In this document: piece by piece, positions 15,727-24,134 of the stretch
Layout of the letters: each line of letters starts with the position of its first letter
Numbering within the stretch: the stretch's first letter is position 1
NCBI GenBank assembly: GCA_035995185.1
Contig: DASYKT010000011.1
Span: 372,001 to 436,000, forward strand
Length of the DNA: 64,000 nt
Direction: 5' to 3'
DNA from: DASYKT01 sp035995185
Lineage (GTDB): Bacteria; Acidobacteriota; Blastocatellia; Pyrinomonadales; Pyrinomonadaceae
Made by a program: the position numbers and the translations under genes
Notes under the pieces: model-generated
The model's database searches: none
What the model saw: the letters and a program-made list of their open reading frames with translations, nothing else
Told to the model about the DNA's origin: nothing

Positions 15727-18375
15727 ATGGCGAAAGAAATGATCGTCAGCGTCAATGGACGCGAAAGAAAAATTGCCGTTATCGAAAACGGCCAGGTTGT
15801 TGAGTTTTACATTGAAAGAGGCGAAAACGACCAGGGATTTGTAGGTAATATTTATAAAGGCAGAGTGCAAAGGGTATTACCCGGTATGCAATCTGCCTTT
15901 GTCAATATAGGGCTGGAGCGCGATGCGTTCCTGTATGTTTCGGACTTCTTCGATGAAGAAGAAGAATTCGAAAGAATAATGATAGAAAAGGGCGCCAAGA
16001 AGCCCGAAGCCGAAAAAGAAGTGGTCGAGCAGCTGCAGAAAGAACGCCTCGTGCGCGAGCACCAGATGGAATCGGCTCACGAATTAGCGGAACCGCTGGC
16101 TGCCGGAGAGCAGGACGATGGGGAAGAAGAAACCTCTAATGCAGCAGCTGAAATTGTGCCGGAAGAAGACGGCAGAAAAGGCAAACGCGGCGGCAGAAGC
16201 AGGGGTAGAGGCGGCAAGAAGGTCGACGACCTGGTCGAAGCCGTCGAGTCAGGGGCCGACCGGGTAGAAGCCGGCACGATGTTCTTTATCGACGAAGACT
16301 CCAGTTTCGAACGCATCGTTGACGCGGAAGAAACCACCGGCGATATGTTCAAGGAAGCTTATGTGCAGGAAGCCATTCAGGATAAAGTTCGCGCGATCGA
16401 ATTTGATGTTGAAAGCACTTCCAGCGCCGAAGTGGGCTCGCTGATTTCCTCAATGGAAATGGGCGGCGGTTTCGAACGCATAGCGGACGAGGACGAACCG
16501 GCCTTTAGCTTTGATAAAGTTTCTGACGAAGATCCGAAAGAGAAAAAAGGCGGACGGGGCCGCGGCAAAACGGCGGATAAGCCTGCCAAGGGCAAACCCG
16601 CGGCGGCCAAAAAACCCGCTGCTAAGGGTAAGACTGCCGATAAGCCTAAGGGCAAAAAGACTACCAAGGCCAAAGCCGACAAATCTGAAGACTCAGAAAC
16701 ATACGGCGATGCGGATGCCGGCGTGAAAGAGCCTTCGAGCACCGGAGAGTTTGCGATGAGACGCGGCGGCCGCGGACGTCGTCGTCGTCCGAGCGGCAAT
16801 AAGAAAGAGACTGACGGGCCGACGGAAGACAGATTAGAAGGCGCCGAAAGTGACGAGGTTGTTAACGTCGAAAGCGAGATCGCGGCGGCGGAATTGACCC
16901 CGGTCAAAGATGAGGCGGAAGAAAAAGAGGCGCCGCGCAAGAGTAGCAGCCGTTCAGATAGCCGCTCAGATAGCCGCTCAGAGGGTCGCTCAGATAGCCG
17001 TTCGGATACGCGTTCCGAGAGCCGTCCGGAAGGCCGTTCGGATACTCGTTCCGAAAGCCGTCCGGAAGGCCGTTCGGACAATCGTCGTGACGGACGCCGA
17101 GGAGGAGGCCGTTCGGACAATCGCCGCGATAGCGGGCGCCGCGACCGGCCGCCGCAACCGACGATCTCCGATCTGCTGCGCGAAGGCCAGGAAGTGATCG
17201 TCCAGATCGCCAAGGAACCTATCGCGCGTAAAGGCGCCCGTATCACATCGCACATCGCGCTGCCGGGACGCTATATCGTTTATATGCCGACCATCGAACA
17301 CGTCGGCGTTTCCCGCAAGATCGAAAGCGGCAGCGAACGCACGCGTTTGCGCACCGTTATTCAAAAGATACGCACTGAAGAAGAAGTGCCTTCGGGTGGA
17401 TTTATCGTGCGTACGGCGGGGATCGGGATACCTGAGGCGCAATTGCGCGAAGACGCTCGTTACCTGGTGCGTACGTGGGTAGAGATAAAGAAGCAGGCGG
17501 AAAAATCCAAAGCCCCGGCGCTGGTCCATCAGGACCTGGATCTTGTTCAGCGCATCCTGCGCGATCAGCTTTCCGAAGATTTTGCCGCTATTCGCGTCGA
17601 TTCCGAGGAAGATTACCTGCATATCGTCGAGTTTGTTAATCGCGTAAAACCGCATATGGTCAACCGCGTAAAACTTTACACCCGGGAAGAGCCCATTCTT
17701 GAAAATTACGGCGTACAGGCCGAGATCGAGAAAGCTCTTAAACCGCGGGTGTGGCTGAGGTCCGGCGGCTATCTGGTCATTAACCAAACCGAAGCGCTGG
17801 TGGCGATCGACGTCAATACCGGTAAATTTGTCGGTAAGGGAAATGCGCGGCTCGAAGACACTATCACCAAAACCAATATGGAAGCGGTGGAGGAAATTGC
17901 GCGGCAGATCCGCTTGCGCGATCTGGGCGGCATTCTCGTGCTCGACCTGATCGACATGGAAGACCGCCGCAACCGACACAAGGTTCTGGCAACTTTGCAG
18001 GACGCTTTGCATCGTGATAAATCGCCGACGAAGGTGTTGTCTTACAACGACTTCGGGCTGATCATCATGACCCGCAAGCGCGTCAAGCAATCGCTCGAGC
18101 GCACTCTTTGCACGCCTTGTCCTTATTGCCAGGGCTCGGCGCTGGTGCGGTCTCCGCAAACGATTTGCTATGAGATCCTGGAAGAGGCCCGCCGGCTTTC
18201 AAAGTCGATGGAAAGCGCCAACCAGGTGATCCTGCGGGTCCACCCGGAGATAGCCAATTATTTGAGAACCGCGGAGCGGGAAGTGCTAAGCGAGATCGAA
18301 GCGTACCTCGGTAATCTCGATCTGACGGGCGATACCGCCGTACATCAAGAGCAATACGACTTCGCTATTGTTTAA
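15727..18375 (+). CDS. rng: Rne/Rng-family ribonuclease with a split S1 domain
   Basis: 882 residues. The N-terminus (KEMIVSVNGRERKIAVIENG, then GFVGNIYKGRVQRVLPGMQS and GLERDAFLYVSDFF to about 73) begins the S1 RNA-binding domain of RNase E/G. A roughly 400-residue acidic, then Lys/Ala-rich, then Arg/Ser/Asp-repeat insert follows (about 74-476; SDSRSEGR-type repeats at 407-470). The S1 domain resumes with LLREGQEVIVQIAKEP and ALPGRYIVYMP. The catalytic core is intact: VAIDVNTGKFVG near 694 and LVLDLIDMED near 740 hold the Mg-binding Asp residues, and CTPCPYC near 795 is the zinc link that builds the tetramer. Role: endonucleolytic rRNA processing and mRNA decay. The insert is likely disordered and RNA binding or degradosome recruiting. 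Confidence 0.93.
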   Translation: MAKEMIVSVNGRERKIAVIENGQVVEFYIERGENDQGFVGNIYKGRVQRVLPGMQSAFVNIGLERDAFLYVSDFFDEEEEFERIMIEKGAKKPEAEKEVVEQLQKERLVREHQMESAHELAEPLAAGEQDDGEEETSNAAAEIVPEEDGRKGKRGGRSRGRGGKKVDDLVEAVESGADRVEAGTMFFIDEDSSFERIVDAEETTGDMFKEAYVQEAIQDKVRAIEFDVESTSSAEVGSLISSMEMGGGFERIADEDEPAFSFDKVSDEDPKEKKGGRGRGKTADKPAKGKPAAAKKPAAKGKTADKPKGKKTTKAKADKSEDSETYGDADAGVKEPSSTGEFAMRRGGRGRRRRPSGNKKETDGPTEDRLEGAESDEVVNVESEIAAAELTPVKDEAEEKEAPRKSSSRSDSRSDSRSEGRSDSRSDTRSESRPEGRSDTRSESRPEGRSDNRRDGRRGGGRSDNRRDSGRRDRPPQPTISDLLREGQEVIVQIAKEPIARKGARITSHIALPGRYIVYMPTIEHVGVSRKIESGSERTRLRTVIQKIRTEEEVPSGGFIVRTAGIGIPEAQLREDARYLVRTWVEIKKQAEKSKAPALVHQDLDLVQRILRDQLSEDFAAIRVDSEEDYLHIVEFVNRVKPHMVNRVKLYTREEPILENYGVQAEIEKALKPRVWLRSGGYLVINQTEALVAIDVNTGKFVGKGNARLEDTITKTNMEAVEEIARQIRLRDLGGILVLDLIDMEDRRNRHKVLATLQDALHRDKSPTKVLSYNDFGLIIMTRKRVKQSLERTLCTPCPYCQGSALVRSPQTICYEILEEARRLSKSMESANQVILRVHPEIANYLRTAEREVLSEIEAYLGNLDLTGDTAVHQEQYDFAIV

Positions 18376-18430
18376 AGATCTGCCGGGAGTGGCTTTGCGT
18401 CACTAATATGTAAAGCCACCCGATTTCTTT

Positions 18431-18489
18431 ATTAGCCACAAAATAACACGGTAGAAAATTTTCTATTCGTGTTATTTGTGTTATTAGCG
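18431..18489 (+). repeat. dispersed hairpin repeat, copy 3 (diverged)
   Basis: AATAACACG and CGTGTTATT arms with outer TTAGCCAC/ATTAGC bases, centred near 18460, lying 55 bases after the ribonuclease gene. May also serve as its terminator. It is part of the 18376-18712 gap, which otherwise holds the promoter and leader described next. Confidence 0.55.
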
Positions 18490-18517
18490 GCCGTATCCGC
18501 GCCCGCAAAAAAACGTC

Positions 18518-18580
18518 TTGACTCGCTGAGAATTGTTGGTTAAGGTGGGTGAACTACAGATTTATTTATAGTTCACCCAC
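18518..18580 (+). promoter_or_regulatory. promoter plus palindrome of paralogue 1 (shared module)
   Basis: TTGACT (18518-18523), 17-base spacer, TAAGGT (18541-18546). A perfect 12-bp palindrome, GTGGGTGAACTA (18545-18556) and TAGTTCACCCAC (18569-18580), starts inside the -10 box and covers the expected transcription start. The same promoter and palindrome stand before paralogues 2 and 3. The position argues for an operator; an RNA hairpin at the 5' end is also possible. Confidence 0.7.
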
Positions 18581-18712
18581 GGAACCGATCGCGTCCAACC
18601 GATCCGTCCTCGATAAGCCGCCCATTCCGCAGGAACTGTAAAAAAAGCTTATCCGACTCGACTTGTTTTTTAGAGAATTTAAGATCGACCTGATCTTCAC
18701 CGAAGGAGAAAC

Positions 18713-19663
18713 ATGGGAAATATTTTTGCGGTCACCACAGCCATCGAAGATATAAAAGCAGACGCCGCCGGCAAAGCGAGCGCGATCTTTACCGTAACCA
18801 ACACCACCAATAAACCGCTCCGGGGGATCGCCCAGGCCAAAGCCCTGGGTAACACTCGCCAGGAATGGCTGGATGTCGAGGGAGAAGCGGAAAGGGATTT
18901 CAGCGCCGGAGGAACCCAGCAGTTCACCGTGAATTTCAGCAAACCGGCAGCCTCGGCCTCGCCGCCCGCAGAGACATTTCTTTTTCGCCTGGACGTAGCT
19001 TCATCGGCGAACCCCGACGAGTATTTTACCGAGGGGCCGACCGTAAAGGTCGCCGCCTCTACCTCTGCCCCGGTAACAGCCGCTAAAAAAGCATTTCCCT
19101 GGTGGATCGTCATCGTCGCCATCATAGTGCTGCTGCTGGTCATGGCAGGGATCTTATTCCTTGTTTTGCGCGGCGATAAAAGCCCGGCGGTAAATTCTAA
19201 CGCCAATGCTGCCGCCACTCCTGCCGCCACCCCGACACCGACCCCGACTCCGACTCAGCCGGCCGCGACCCCGACTCAACCGGCCATCGAAAGTACCCCG
19301 GCGCCTAAAACGGTTATCGACGGGGCGCGTATTCGCGATGAACGTACCGGCGCGATCTATCTCGGGCTGGACGGGAAGCTGCGACACGTTCAGAGCGGAG
19401 GTACTATGAACAATCTTTTCAAAGATGGGAGCGTGATCAACATTCCGAATGCGGATGAATTTCCGATCGGTTCGCCGGTGACCGATGGCACCTATCTGGC
19501 TAAAACGCCGTCGGCGCCGGAGATCTACCTTGTCATTGACGGCAAGAAACGCTGGATACCGAGCCAGACGATCTTCGACCGCTATAACTTCAATATGGCT
19601 CGCGTTCAGATGCTTTCCGCCCAGGACATAGCGTTAATTGCGAGCGGGCCGGATATCCCTTAA
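18713..19663 (+). CDS. membrane-anchored modular protein, paralogue 1 (Ig-like domain, TM, repeated DGK-R domain)
   Basis: 316 residues, start MGNIF with AAGGAG 6 bases upstream. Residues 1-118 form a beta-rich Ig-like domain shared with the next two genes (ASAIFTVTNTTNKPLRG, WLDVEGEAE, GTQQFTVNF, FRLDVASSANPDE, TEGPTVKV). A strongly hydrophobic segment at about 127-152 (WWIVIVAIIVLLLVMAGILF) is the only membrane span and there is no signal peptide. A Pro/Thr linker (about 165-195) follows. The C-terminus has two related units: IYLGLDGKLRHV near 223 and IYLVIDGKKRWIPS near 275, a pattern seen in surface proteins. Topology (N-in, C-out) is inferred. Function unknown; first of a tandem set of three. 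Confidence 0.8.
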   Translation: MGNIFAVTTAIEDIKADAAGKASAIFTVTNTTNKPLRGIAQAKALGNTRQEWLDVEGEAERDFSAGGTQQFTVNFSKPAASASPPAETFLFRLDVASSANPDEYFTEGPTVKVAASTSAPVTAAKKAFPWWIVIVAIIVLLLVMAGILFLVLRGDKSPAVNSNANAAATPAATPTPTPTPTQPAATPTQPAIESTPAPKTVIDGARIRDERTGAIYLGLDGKLRHVQSGGTMNNLFKDGSVINIPNADEFPIGSPVTDGTYLAKTPSAPEIYLVIDGKKRWIPSQTIFDRYNFNMARVQMLSAQDIALIASGPDIP

Positions 19664-19704
19664 AGCGGGCAGTTTCGCGGGCTGCCTGCGCCCGCAAAAA
19701 CGTC

Positions 19705-19769
19705 TTGACTCCCTGAGAATTGTTGGTTAAGGTGGGTGAACTAAAATTTTTGGTCTATGGTTCACCCAC
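19705..19769 (+). promoter_or_regulatory. promoter plus palindrome of paralogue 2
   Basis: TTGACT (19705-19710), 17-base spacer almost identical to copy 1, TAAGGT (19728-19733). Arms GTGGGTGAAC (19732-19741) and GTTCACCCAC (19760-19769) are perfect complements. Downstream CACGGAACTGATTAATGAG is shared with copy 3. Confidence 0.7.
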
Positions 19770-19898
19770 GGAACTGATTAATGAGCCCACTAAGCTATAC
19801 CTCAATAAAAGTGTCGCCCGCTTCCTAAGGAACCTGAGAAGTCTGTCTGCCTGACTTTAGAAATTCGAGATCAGCCGACCTGGCCAAAAGGAGAAACT

Positions 19899-21074
19899 AT
19901 GGGAAATATTTTTGCGATCACCACAACCACCAATGACATCAAGGCGGACGCAACCGGCAAAGCCAGCGCGATCTTTACCGTAACCAACACCACCAACAAA
20001 CCGCTCCGGGGAATCGTCCAGGCCAAAGCCATGGGCAACACTCGCCAGGATTGGCTGGAGGTCGCAGAGGAAATGGAAAAGGATTTCGGACCGGCCGGCA
20101 CCCAGCAATTCACCGTGAATTTCAAATCCACGGGTACGGAGACGGGGAAATTTCCTTTTCGCCTGGATGTGGCTTCGACGGCCAACCCTGACGAAGAGTT
20201 TACCGAGGGGCCGACCGTAAACGTCGAAACAGCAGCCCCGGCGCCGATCGTTACAAAAGGATCTTACTGGTGGATATTCGCGCTTATCGGCGGACTCTTA
20301 CTGGTAATAATAATCGTGATCGTATTTTTGCTGATGAGGGGCGGCAAAGAGGAACCGCACCCGGGTACTCCTACCCCGACCCGGAGTCGTACTCCGATCC
20401 CGTCTACCCCGGTCACGGCGAAATCCGGAGGGATCGGCACTGACTGGCAGTTGATCGACGGCGGATTGAAGCAAATTTCCGTCGGCAGCGCAGGCCGTGT
20501 CTGGGGTGTCAACGCGATCGATAATATCTTTAGATGGACGGGCAGCGGCTGGGAGCAAATTCCCGGCGGATTGAAAAACGTCTCGGTCGGGGCCGACGGC
20601 ACCGTGTGGGGCGTCAACGCGATCGATAATATCTTTAGGTGGACCGGCAGCGGCTGGGAGCAGATCCCCGGCGGATTAAAGCAAATCTCCGTTGGCAGCG
20701 CAAGCCATGTCTGGGGCGTCAACGCGATCGATAATATCTTTAGATGGACGGGCACCGGCTGGGAGCAAATTCCCGGCGGACTGAAAAACGTTTCGGTCGG
20801 GGCCGACGGCACGGTGTGGGGCGTCAACGCAAACGACAATATCTTTAGGTGGACCGGCACGGGCTGGCAATTGATTGACGGCGGATTGAAGCAAATTTCC
20901 GTCGGCGGCGCGGGCGATGTCTGGGGCGTCAATGCGGCCGATAATATCTTTAGATGGACCGGCAGTGAATGGCAGGCAGTGCCCGGCGGACTGAAATGGG
21001 TCTCTGTCGGCGCGGACGGCAGAGTGTGGGGTGTCAACGCGAACGACAATATCTTTATGCGGCTCGGCACATAA
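19899..21074 (+). CDS. membrane-anchored modular protein, paralogue 2 (Ig-like domain, TM, six tectonin repeats)
   Basis: 391 residues, AAAGGAG before ATG 19899. The N-terminal domain (1-115) is very close to paralogue 1. Membrane span about 124-146 (YWWIFALIGGLLLVIIIVIV). After a Pro/Thr/Arg linker come six 35-residue units of the pattern 'W..I.GGLK.ISVG..G.VWGVN..DNIFRWTG' (about 183-391), which is the tectonin beta-propeller (lectin-like, often glycan or lipid-A binding). Units 2 and 4 and units 1 and 5 are nearly identical at DNA level, pointing to recent duplication of a two-unit block. Probably binds an extracellular ligand; ligand unknown. Confidence 0.85.
   Translation: MGNIFAITTTTNDIKADATGKASAIFTVTNTTNKPLRGIVQAKAMGNTRQDWLEVAEEMEKDFGPAGTQQFTVNFKSTGTETGKFPFRLDVASTANPDEEFTEGPTVNVETAAPAPIVTKGSYWWIFALIGGLLLVIIIVIVFLLMRGGKEEPHPGTPTPTRSRTPIPSTPVTAKSGGIGTDWQLIDGGLKQISVGSAGRVWGVNAIDNIFRWTGSGWEQIPGGLKNVSVGADGTVWGVNAIDNIFRWTGSGWEQIPGGLKQISVGSASHVWGVNAIDNIFRWTGTGWEQIPGGLKNVSVGADGTVWGVNANDNIFRWTGTGWQLIDGGLKQISVGGAGDVWGVNAADNIFRWTGSEWQAVPGGLKWVSVGADGRVWGVNANDNIFMRLGT
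20436..21070 (+). repeat. tandem DNA repeat encoding six tectonin blades
   Basis: About 105-base period, six units, sharing blocks such as GGCGTCAACGCGATCGATAA and ATATCTTTAGATGGAC. Alternating similarity suggests amplification in 210-base steps. Confidence 0.85.
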
Positions 21075-21118
21075 CGCTGCAATTTAAAGAGGCAGGAGTT
21101 TAAAGAGACGCTACAAAA

Positions 21119-21173
21119 GCTCCCCTCCTTTAAGAAGGAGGGGTGTCGCGCTTCAGCGCGACGGGGTGGTTCT
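21119..21173 (+). repeat. intergenic repeat module (CCCCTCCTT...GACGGGGTGGTT), copy 1
   Basis: Two hairpins in series: CCCCTCCTT/AAGGAGGGG and GTCGCGC/GCGCGAC. An inverted copy is at 45809-45863. Part of the repeat island that fills 21075-21540. Confidence 0.75.
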
Positions 21174-21261
21174 CTCATCAAAGCAAAAGGAAACCCCCCG
21201 CTACCGCTTCGGGTTCTGACCTCATCGCCGACGTCGACGCTACCGGCTGGCCAAGTTAAGC

Positions 21262-21490
21262 GAACCGTCAAAGCATGTAAACTCAACCCGGTCCCGGAAG
21301 GATCGCCGCTTGAAGTTCACTTCGCCGCACGCAACAGAAAACAATTTAGTGACAAGGTAACAAGCACCAGGTGACTGGTGTCCTGTAGGCGCAAGCGGCC
21401 CTTTCCGGACTGCACATTTATTTCGCTTTTTAATATTTATTTATTCGAGCCAGATTGCCTCTCAGGTTGAGCAGGGTTGTTTGCGCGCGC
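21262..21490 (+). repeat. dispersed 210-230 base repeat, copy A
   Basis: Contains AACCGTCAAAGCATGTAAAC, GCCGCACGCAACAGAAAACA and ATTTAGTGACAAGG, then GCGCAAGCGGCCC and GCCTCTCAGGTTGAG, all found in the same order and opposite orientation at 45061-45270. No ORF of protein-like composition lies in it. The 21075-21752 gap holds module copies at 21119, 21197 and this element, then the promoter of paralogue 3. Confidence 0.85.
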
Positions 21491-21543
21491 AAAAAAATTT
21501 TAAATTACCGTCACACTTCAGAACATGTCACCGAACAAAAGTT

Positions 21544-21612
21544 TTAACTCTCCCTGAGTTGTTGGTTATGGTGAGCACGATAAAAATTCGTTTGATGGTT
21601 CATCCCACGGAA
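21544..21612 (+). promoter_or_regulatory. promoter of paralogue 3 (diverged palindrome)
   Basis: TTAACT (21544-21549), 17-base spacer CTCCCTGAGTTGTTGGT matching copies 1-2, TATGGT (21567-21572). The right arm GTTCATCCCAC is kept, the left arm has decayed to GGTGAGCAC. Downstream leader shares CACGGAACTGATCA and GCCCACT blocks with copy 2. Confidence 0.6.
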
Positions 21613-21752
21613 CTGATCACAAGCCCACTGAGTTGTATTTAAATAAGGTGTTTTGCCCACTCCGAAGGTCTGAATCTGCACAAAATCTATCCCTGATTTG
21701 CGAACCCGAGGTTTGGAGACTGCCTGACCTCACCTAAAAGGAGACACCAAAA

Positions 21753-22925
21753 ATGGGAAATATTTTTACCATTACTACCGCTACTACAGATATAAAAGCG
21801 GACGCGGCCGGTAAGGCGAGCGCGATCTTTACCGTCACTAACACCTCAAATAAACCTATTCGGGGAATTGCCAGGGCAAGGTCCATGGGCAGCACCCAAC
21901 AGGGATGGCTGGAGGTCGAAGGCGAAACTGAAAAGGATTTTGGTGCCGGGGGCATCCAGCAATTCACCGTGAACTTCAAATCTACGGGTCCGGAGGCAGG
22001 AAAATTTCCTTTTCGTCTGGATGTGGCTTCGGCGAACAATCCGGACGAGGAATTCACCGAGGGGCCGCCCATTAACGTTGAAACTGCAGCCCCGGCGGCG
22101 CCTGTCAAAAAAGGATTTCCCCTCTGGCTCATCATTGTTATCGCCGCGGCAGCGCTGTTGATCGTCGGGCTTATTTTGCTCTTCGTTTTGCGTGGAGGCG
22201 GTGAGGGCAATCCGGTGGTGAATGCGAACGTAAGAAAGCCCGGGTCGATCAAGATCCCGGATCACGATACCCAGCAGTCTAACGTAACAAAGCCCGCGCC
22301 GATCAAGATCTCGCCGGTGCAGGAGCCTTCTCCGCAGTTTATCGGTGTCGGAACGGACAAGATCTTGTACAAACGGGCAAACCTAAACAGCGGCTGGGTT
22401 CAGGTTCCAAACAGTGGATCGGTTACCGGCGTCGCCGTTATGCCGGATGGAACGATCGTCGGTGTTGGAATGGATAGCAATTTGTATTCACGGGCAACAC
22501 TAAGCAGCAATTGGGTTCTGGTTCCAAACAGCGGATCGGTTACCGGCATTGCCGTTATGCCAAATGGATCGCTTCTTGGTGCCGGAGTGGATAAGTATTT
22601 GTATACCCGGGAAGCCCTGATGAAGACCTGGCAGCAGGTTCGTAATAGCGGAGTTATTAACAGCATTGCCGTTCTGCCGGATGGAACGCTCCTTAGTGTT
22701 GTAATAGATAATAAGTTGTACACACGGGTAACCTTGAACAGCGCCTGGATTCAGGTTCCCGATAGCGGATCGGTTACCAGCGTCACCGTTATGCGGGATG
22801 GAACGATCCTCGGTGTTGGAATGGACAGCAATTTGTATTCGCGGGCAACCCTAACCAGTAACTGGATTCTGGTTCCAAACAGCGGGTCCGTCTTAAGCGT
22901 TGCGGAGATGCCGTTGGCAAAATAG
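21753..22925 (+). CDS. membrane-anchored modular protein, paralogue 3 (Ig-like domain, TM, 39-residue propeller-like repeats)
   Basis: 390 residues, AAAAGGAG 11 bases before ATG 21753. The N-terminal domain (1-115) matches the two preceding genes; membrane span about 124-147 (PLWLIIVIAAAALLIVGLIL). The C-terminus (about 190-388) has four full and two partial units of 39 residues with the pattern 'SGSVTGVAVMPDGTI.GVG.DSNLYSRA.L.S.W..VPN'. The GxGxDxxLYxRxxLxxxW core recalls tachylectin-2-like or other sugar-binding propellers, but the assignment is tentative. Ends the tandem array. Confidence 0.8.
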   Translation: MGNIFTITTATTDIKADAAGKASAIFTVTNTSNKPIRGIARARSMGSTQQGWLEVEGETEKDFGAGGIQQFTVNFKSTGPEAGKFPFRLDVASANNPDEEFTEGPPINVETAAPAAPVKKGFPLWLIIVIAAAALLIVGLILLFVLRGGGEGNPVVNANVRKPGSIKIPDHDTQQSNVTKPAPIKISPVQEPSPQFIGVGTDKILYKRANLNSGWVQVPNSGSVTGVAVMPDGTIVGVGMDSNLYSRATLSSNWVLVPNSGSVTGIAVMPNGSLLGAGVDKYLYTREALMKTWQQVRNSGVINSIAVLPDGTLLSVVIDNKLYTRVTLNSAWIQVPDSGSVTSVTVMRDGTILGVGMDSNLYSRATLTSNWILVPNSGSVLSVAEMPLAK

Positions 22926-22981
22926 GAAGTCCTATGCATTGCAATGACAGGCTGACATTCAGCTGATGAAAGTGATAAGCG

Positions 22982-23011
22982 GGCAGCGCTTGCGTCGATC
23001 GTAACGCTGCC
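22982..23011. other. hairpin between convergent genes
   Basis: GGCAGCG (22982-22988) and CGCTGCC (23005-23011) pair across 16 bases, between paralogue 3 and the convergent TonB-C gene, overlapping the latter's stop codon. No clear T-run, so termination is uncertain. Confidence 0.4.
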
Positions 23012-24120
23012 TACAACTTCAGCTCTTTTTTCGCTTCTTTTATGTCCGCGGGTTTATCGAATACCGACATCGGAATGTTTTTATTGTATTCGATCGTGTT
23101 GTAGTTAATGCGGCTGGTTTGTTTTCCGTTTCTGAAATGATCGATGATGAACGGCGCCATCACGCCCTGAACATCTATGAATTGGGCGTAGCGGTCTTCC
23201 TCTTTATGGGCTTCGCCTTCGTTGTCCTTGCGTTCGTAGACGGCTTTGGCGGGCAGTCCGTCGGCTGCGGCAAACTCGAATTCGACCCAGAAATCTTCGC
23301 TATAGGAAAGCTTTATCGCTTCGTTCCTTCTTCCCAACGAAGCTTCGCGGCGTCCCAGATAACTGAGCTTTCCGCCTTCGGTGCGCCAAGCCCCGCGCAG
23401 AAGATAATCCAGGCTCACTTTAAGAGTGCGTTTGAAATCGTCGACCTGGGTTTTGGTCTGGTTGTTAACGCTGCGGGTGTCTTCGCCATAGATCCAGCCG
23501 CTATCGCCATAATTGGTTTGGACGGTTTTATAGCCGCCTTGTTTAAATTCGGTGCGTTCTTTATCGGGGAAAACGATAATGTCGACGAAACTGCTGTAAC
23601 CGATCGCCGCGCCGTCTTTGAATTGCGAAAAAGCCCCTTTGCCGTAAATGGTTTTTATCTGCAGATATTTTTCGCCGCCGAGTTTTTCAATCGCGCGCTT
23701 TAGAATGGCTTCCGCTTTTTCCGATTGATCGCCGAGCGTATTGGTCAGCCTGGACTCGGCCTGCTGCCGCTTCCAGCCGCCGTTCCAGCTATATTCATAT
23801 TCAACCATCTTATCGATAGTAACAGCGACGCCATCCGCCATCTCAGGGCTGAATTTGATCCGCTTGGCGGCTTCGATCGCCCTCTGCGTCAATAGAGGAT
23901 GAGGGGAAGAAACGGGCTCGATATTTCCGATCTTTCCATCCGATAAAAACTCGACCTTGAGTTTGACCGTGCCCGAAACGTCAAGGGTGCCGTACTTGTC
24001 CGGGAGTTCCGGGGCAGGCTTTTCCAGGATGGCCAGCGGTTTCGCCTGCTGTGCGGATACTTCCACGACGGCAGCAGCAGCTAAACAAAATATTACAAGC
24101 AAAAGATAAAATTTCTTCAT
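23011..24120 (-). CDS. secreted TonB-C domain protein with lipoprotein-carrier-like C-terminal domain
   Basis: 369 residues. Signal peptide MKKFYLLLVIFCLAAAAVVE to about 23. Residues about 30-112 are a TonB C-terminal domain (VSGTVKLKVEFLSDGKIGNI, LTQRAIEAAKRIKFSPEM, KMVEYEYSW). The rest (about 130-369) reads like an outer-membrane-lipoprotein-sorting type beta sheet domain (AEAILKRAIEKLGGEKYLQI, GKGAFSQF, TVQTNYGDSGW, ending DKPADIKEAKK). There is no N-terminal membrane anchor beyond the signal peptide, so it is unlikely to transduce energy; such proteins are numerous in Acidobacteriota. The same strand carries a second TonB-C gene upstream, separated by a terminator. Confidence 0.8.
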   Translation of the reverse strand: MKKFYLLLVIFCLAAAAVVEVSAQQAKPLAILEKPAPELPDKYGTLDVSGTVKLKVEFLSDGKIGNIEPVSSPHPLLTQRAIEAAKRIKFSPEMADGVAVTIDKMVEYEYSWNGGWKRQQAESRLTNTLGDQSEKAEAILKRAIEKLGGEKYLQIKTIYGKGAFSQFKDGAAIGYSSFVDIIVFPDKERTEFKQGGYKTVQTNYGDSGWIYGEDTRSVNNQTKTQVDDFKRTLKVSLDYLLRGAWRTEGGKLSYLGRREASLGRRNEAIKLSYSEDFWVEFEFAAADGLPAKAVYERKDNEGEAHKEEDRYAQFIDVQGVMAPFIIDHFRNGKQTSRINYNTIEYNKNIPMSVFDKPADIKEAKKELKL

Positions 24121-24134
24121 TATTCGATATCCAG

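Noticed and set aside
16990..18159. 389-residue ORF antisense to the ribonuclease gene
   Set aside because: Opposite-strand shadow of a conserved catalytic domain in GC-rich codons; no protein-like domains and no RBS.
20436..21070. regular repeats that might suggest a CRISPR array
   Set aside because: No variable spacers; the repeats are an open reading frame encoding tectonin blades.
20264..21286. 340-residue antisense ORF across the tectonin repeats
   Set aside because: Periodic because the DNA is periodic; the plus strand has the matching signal, RBS and known fold.
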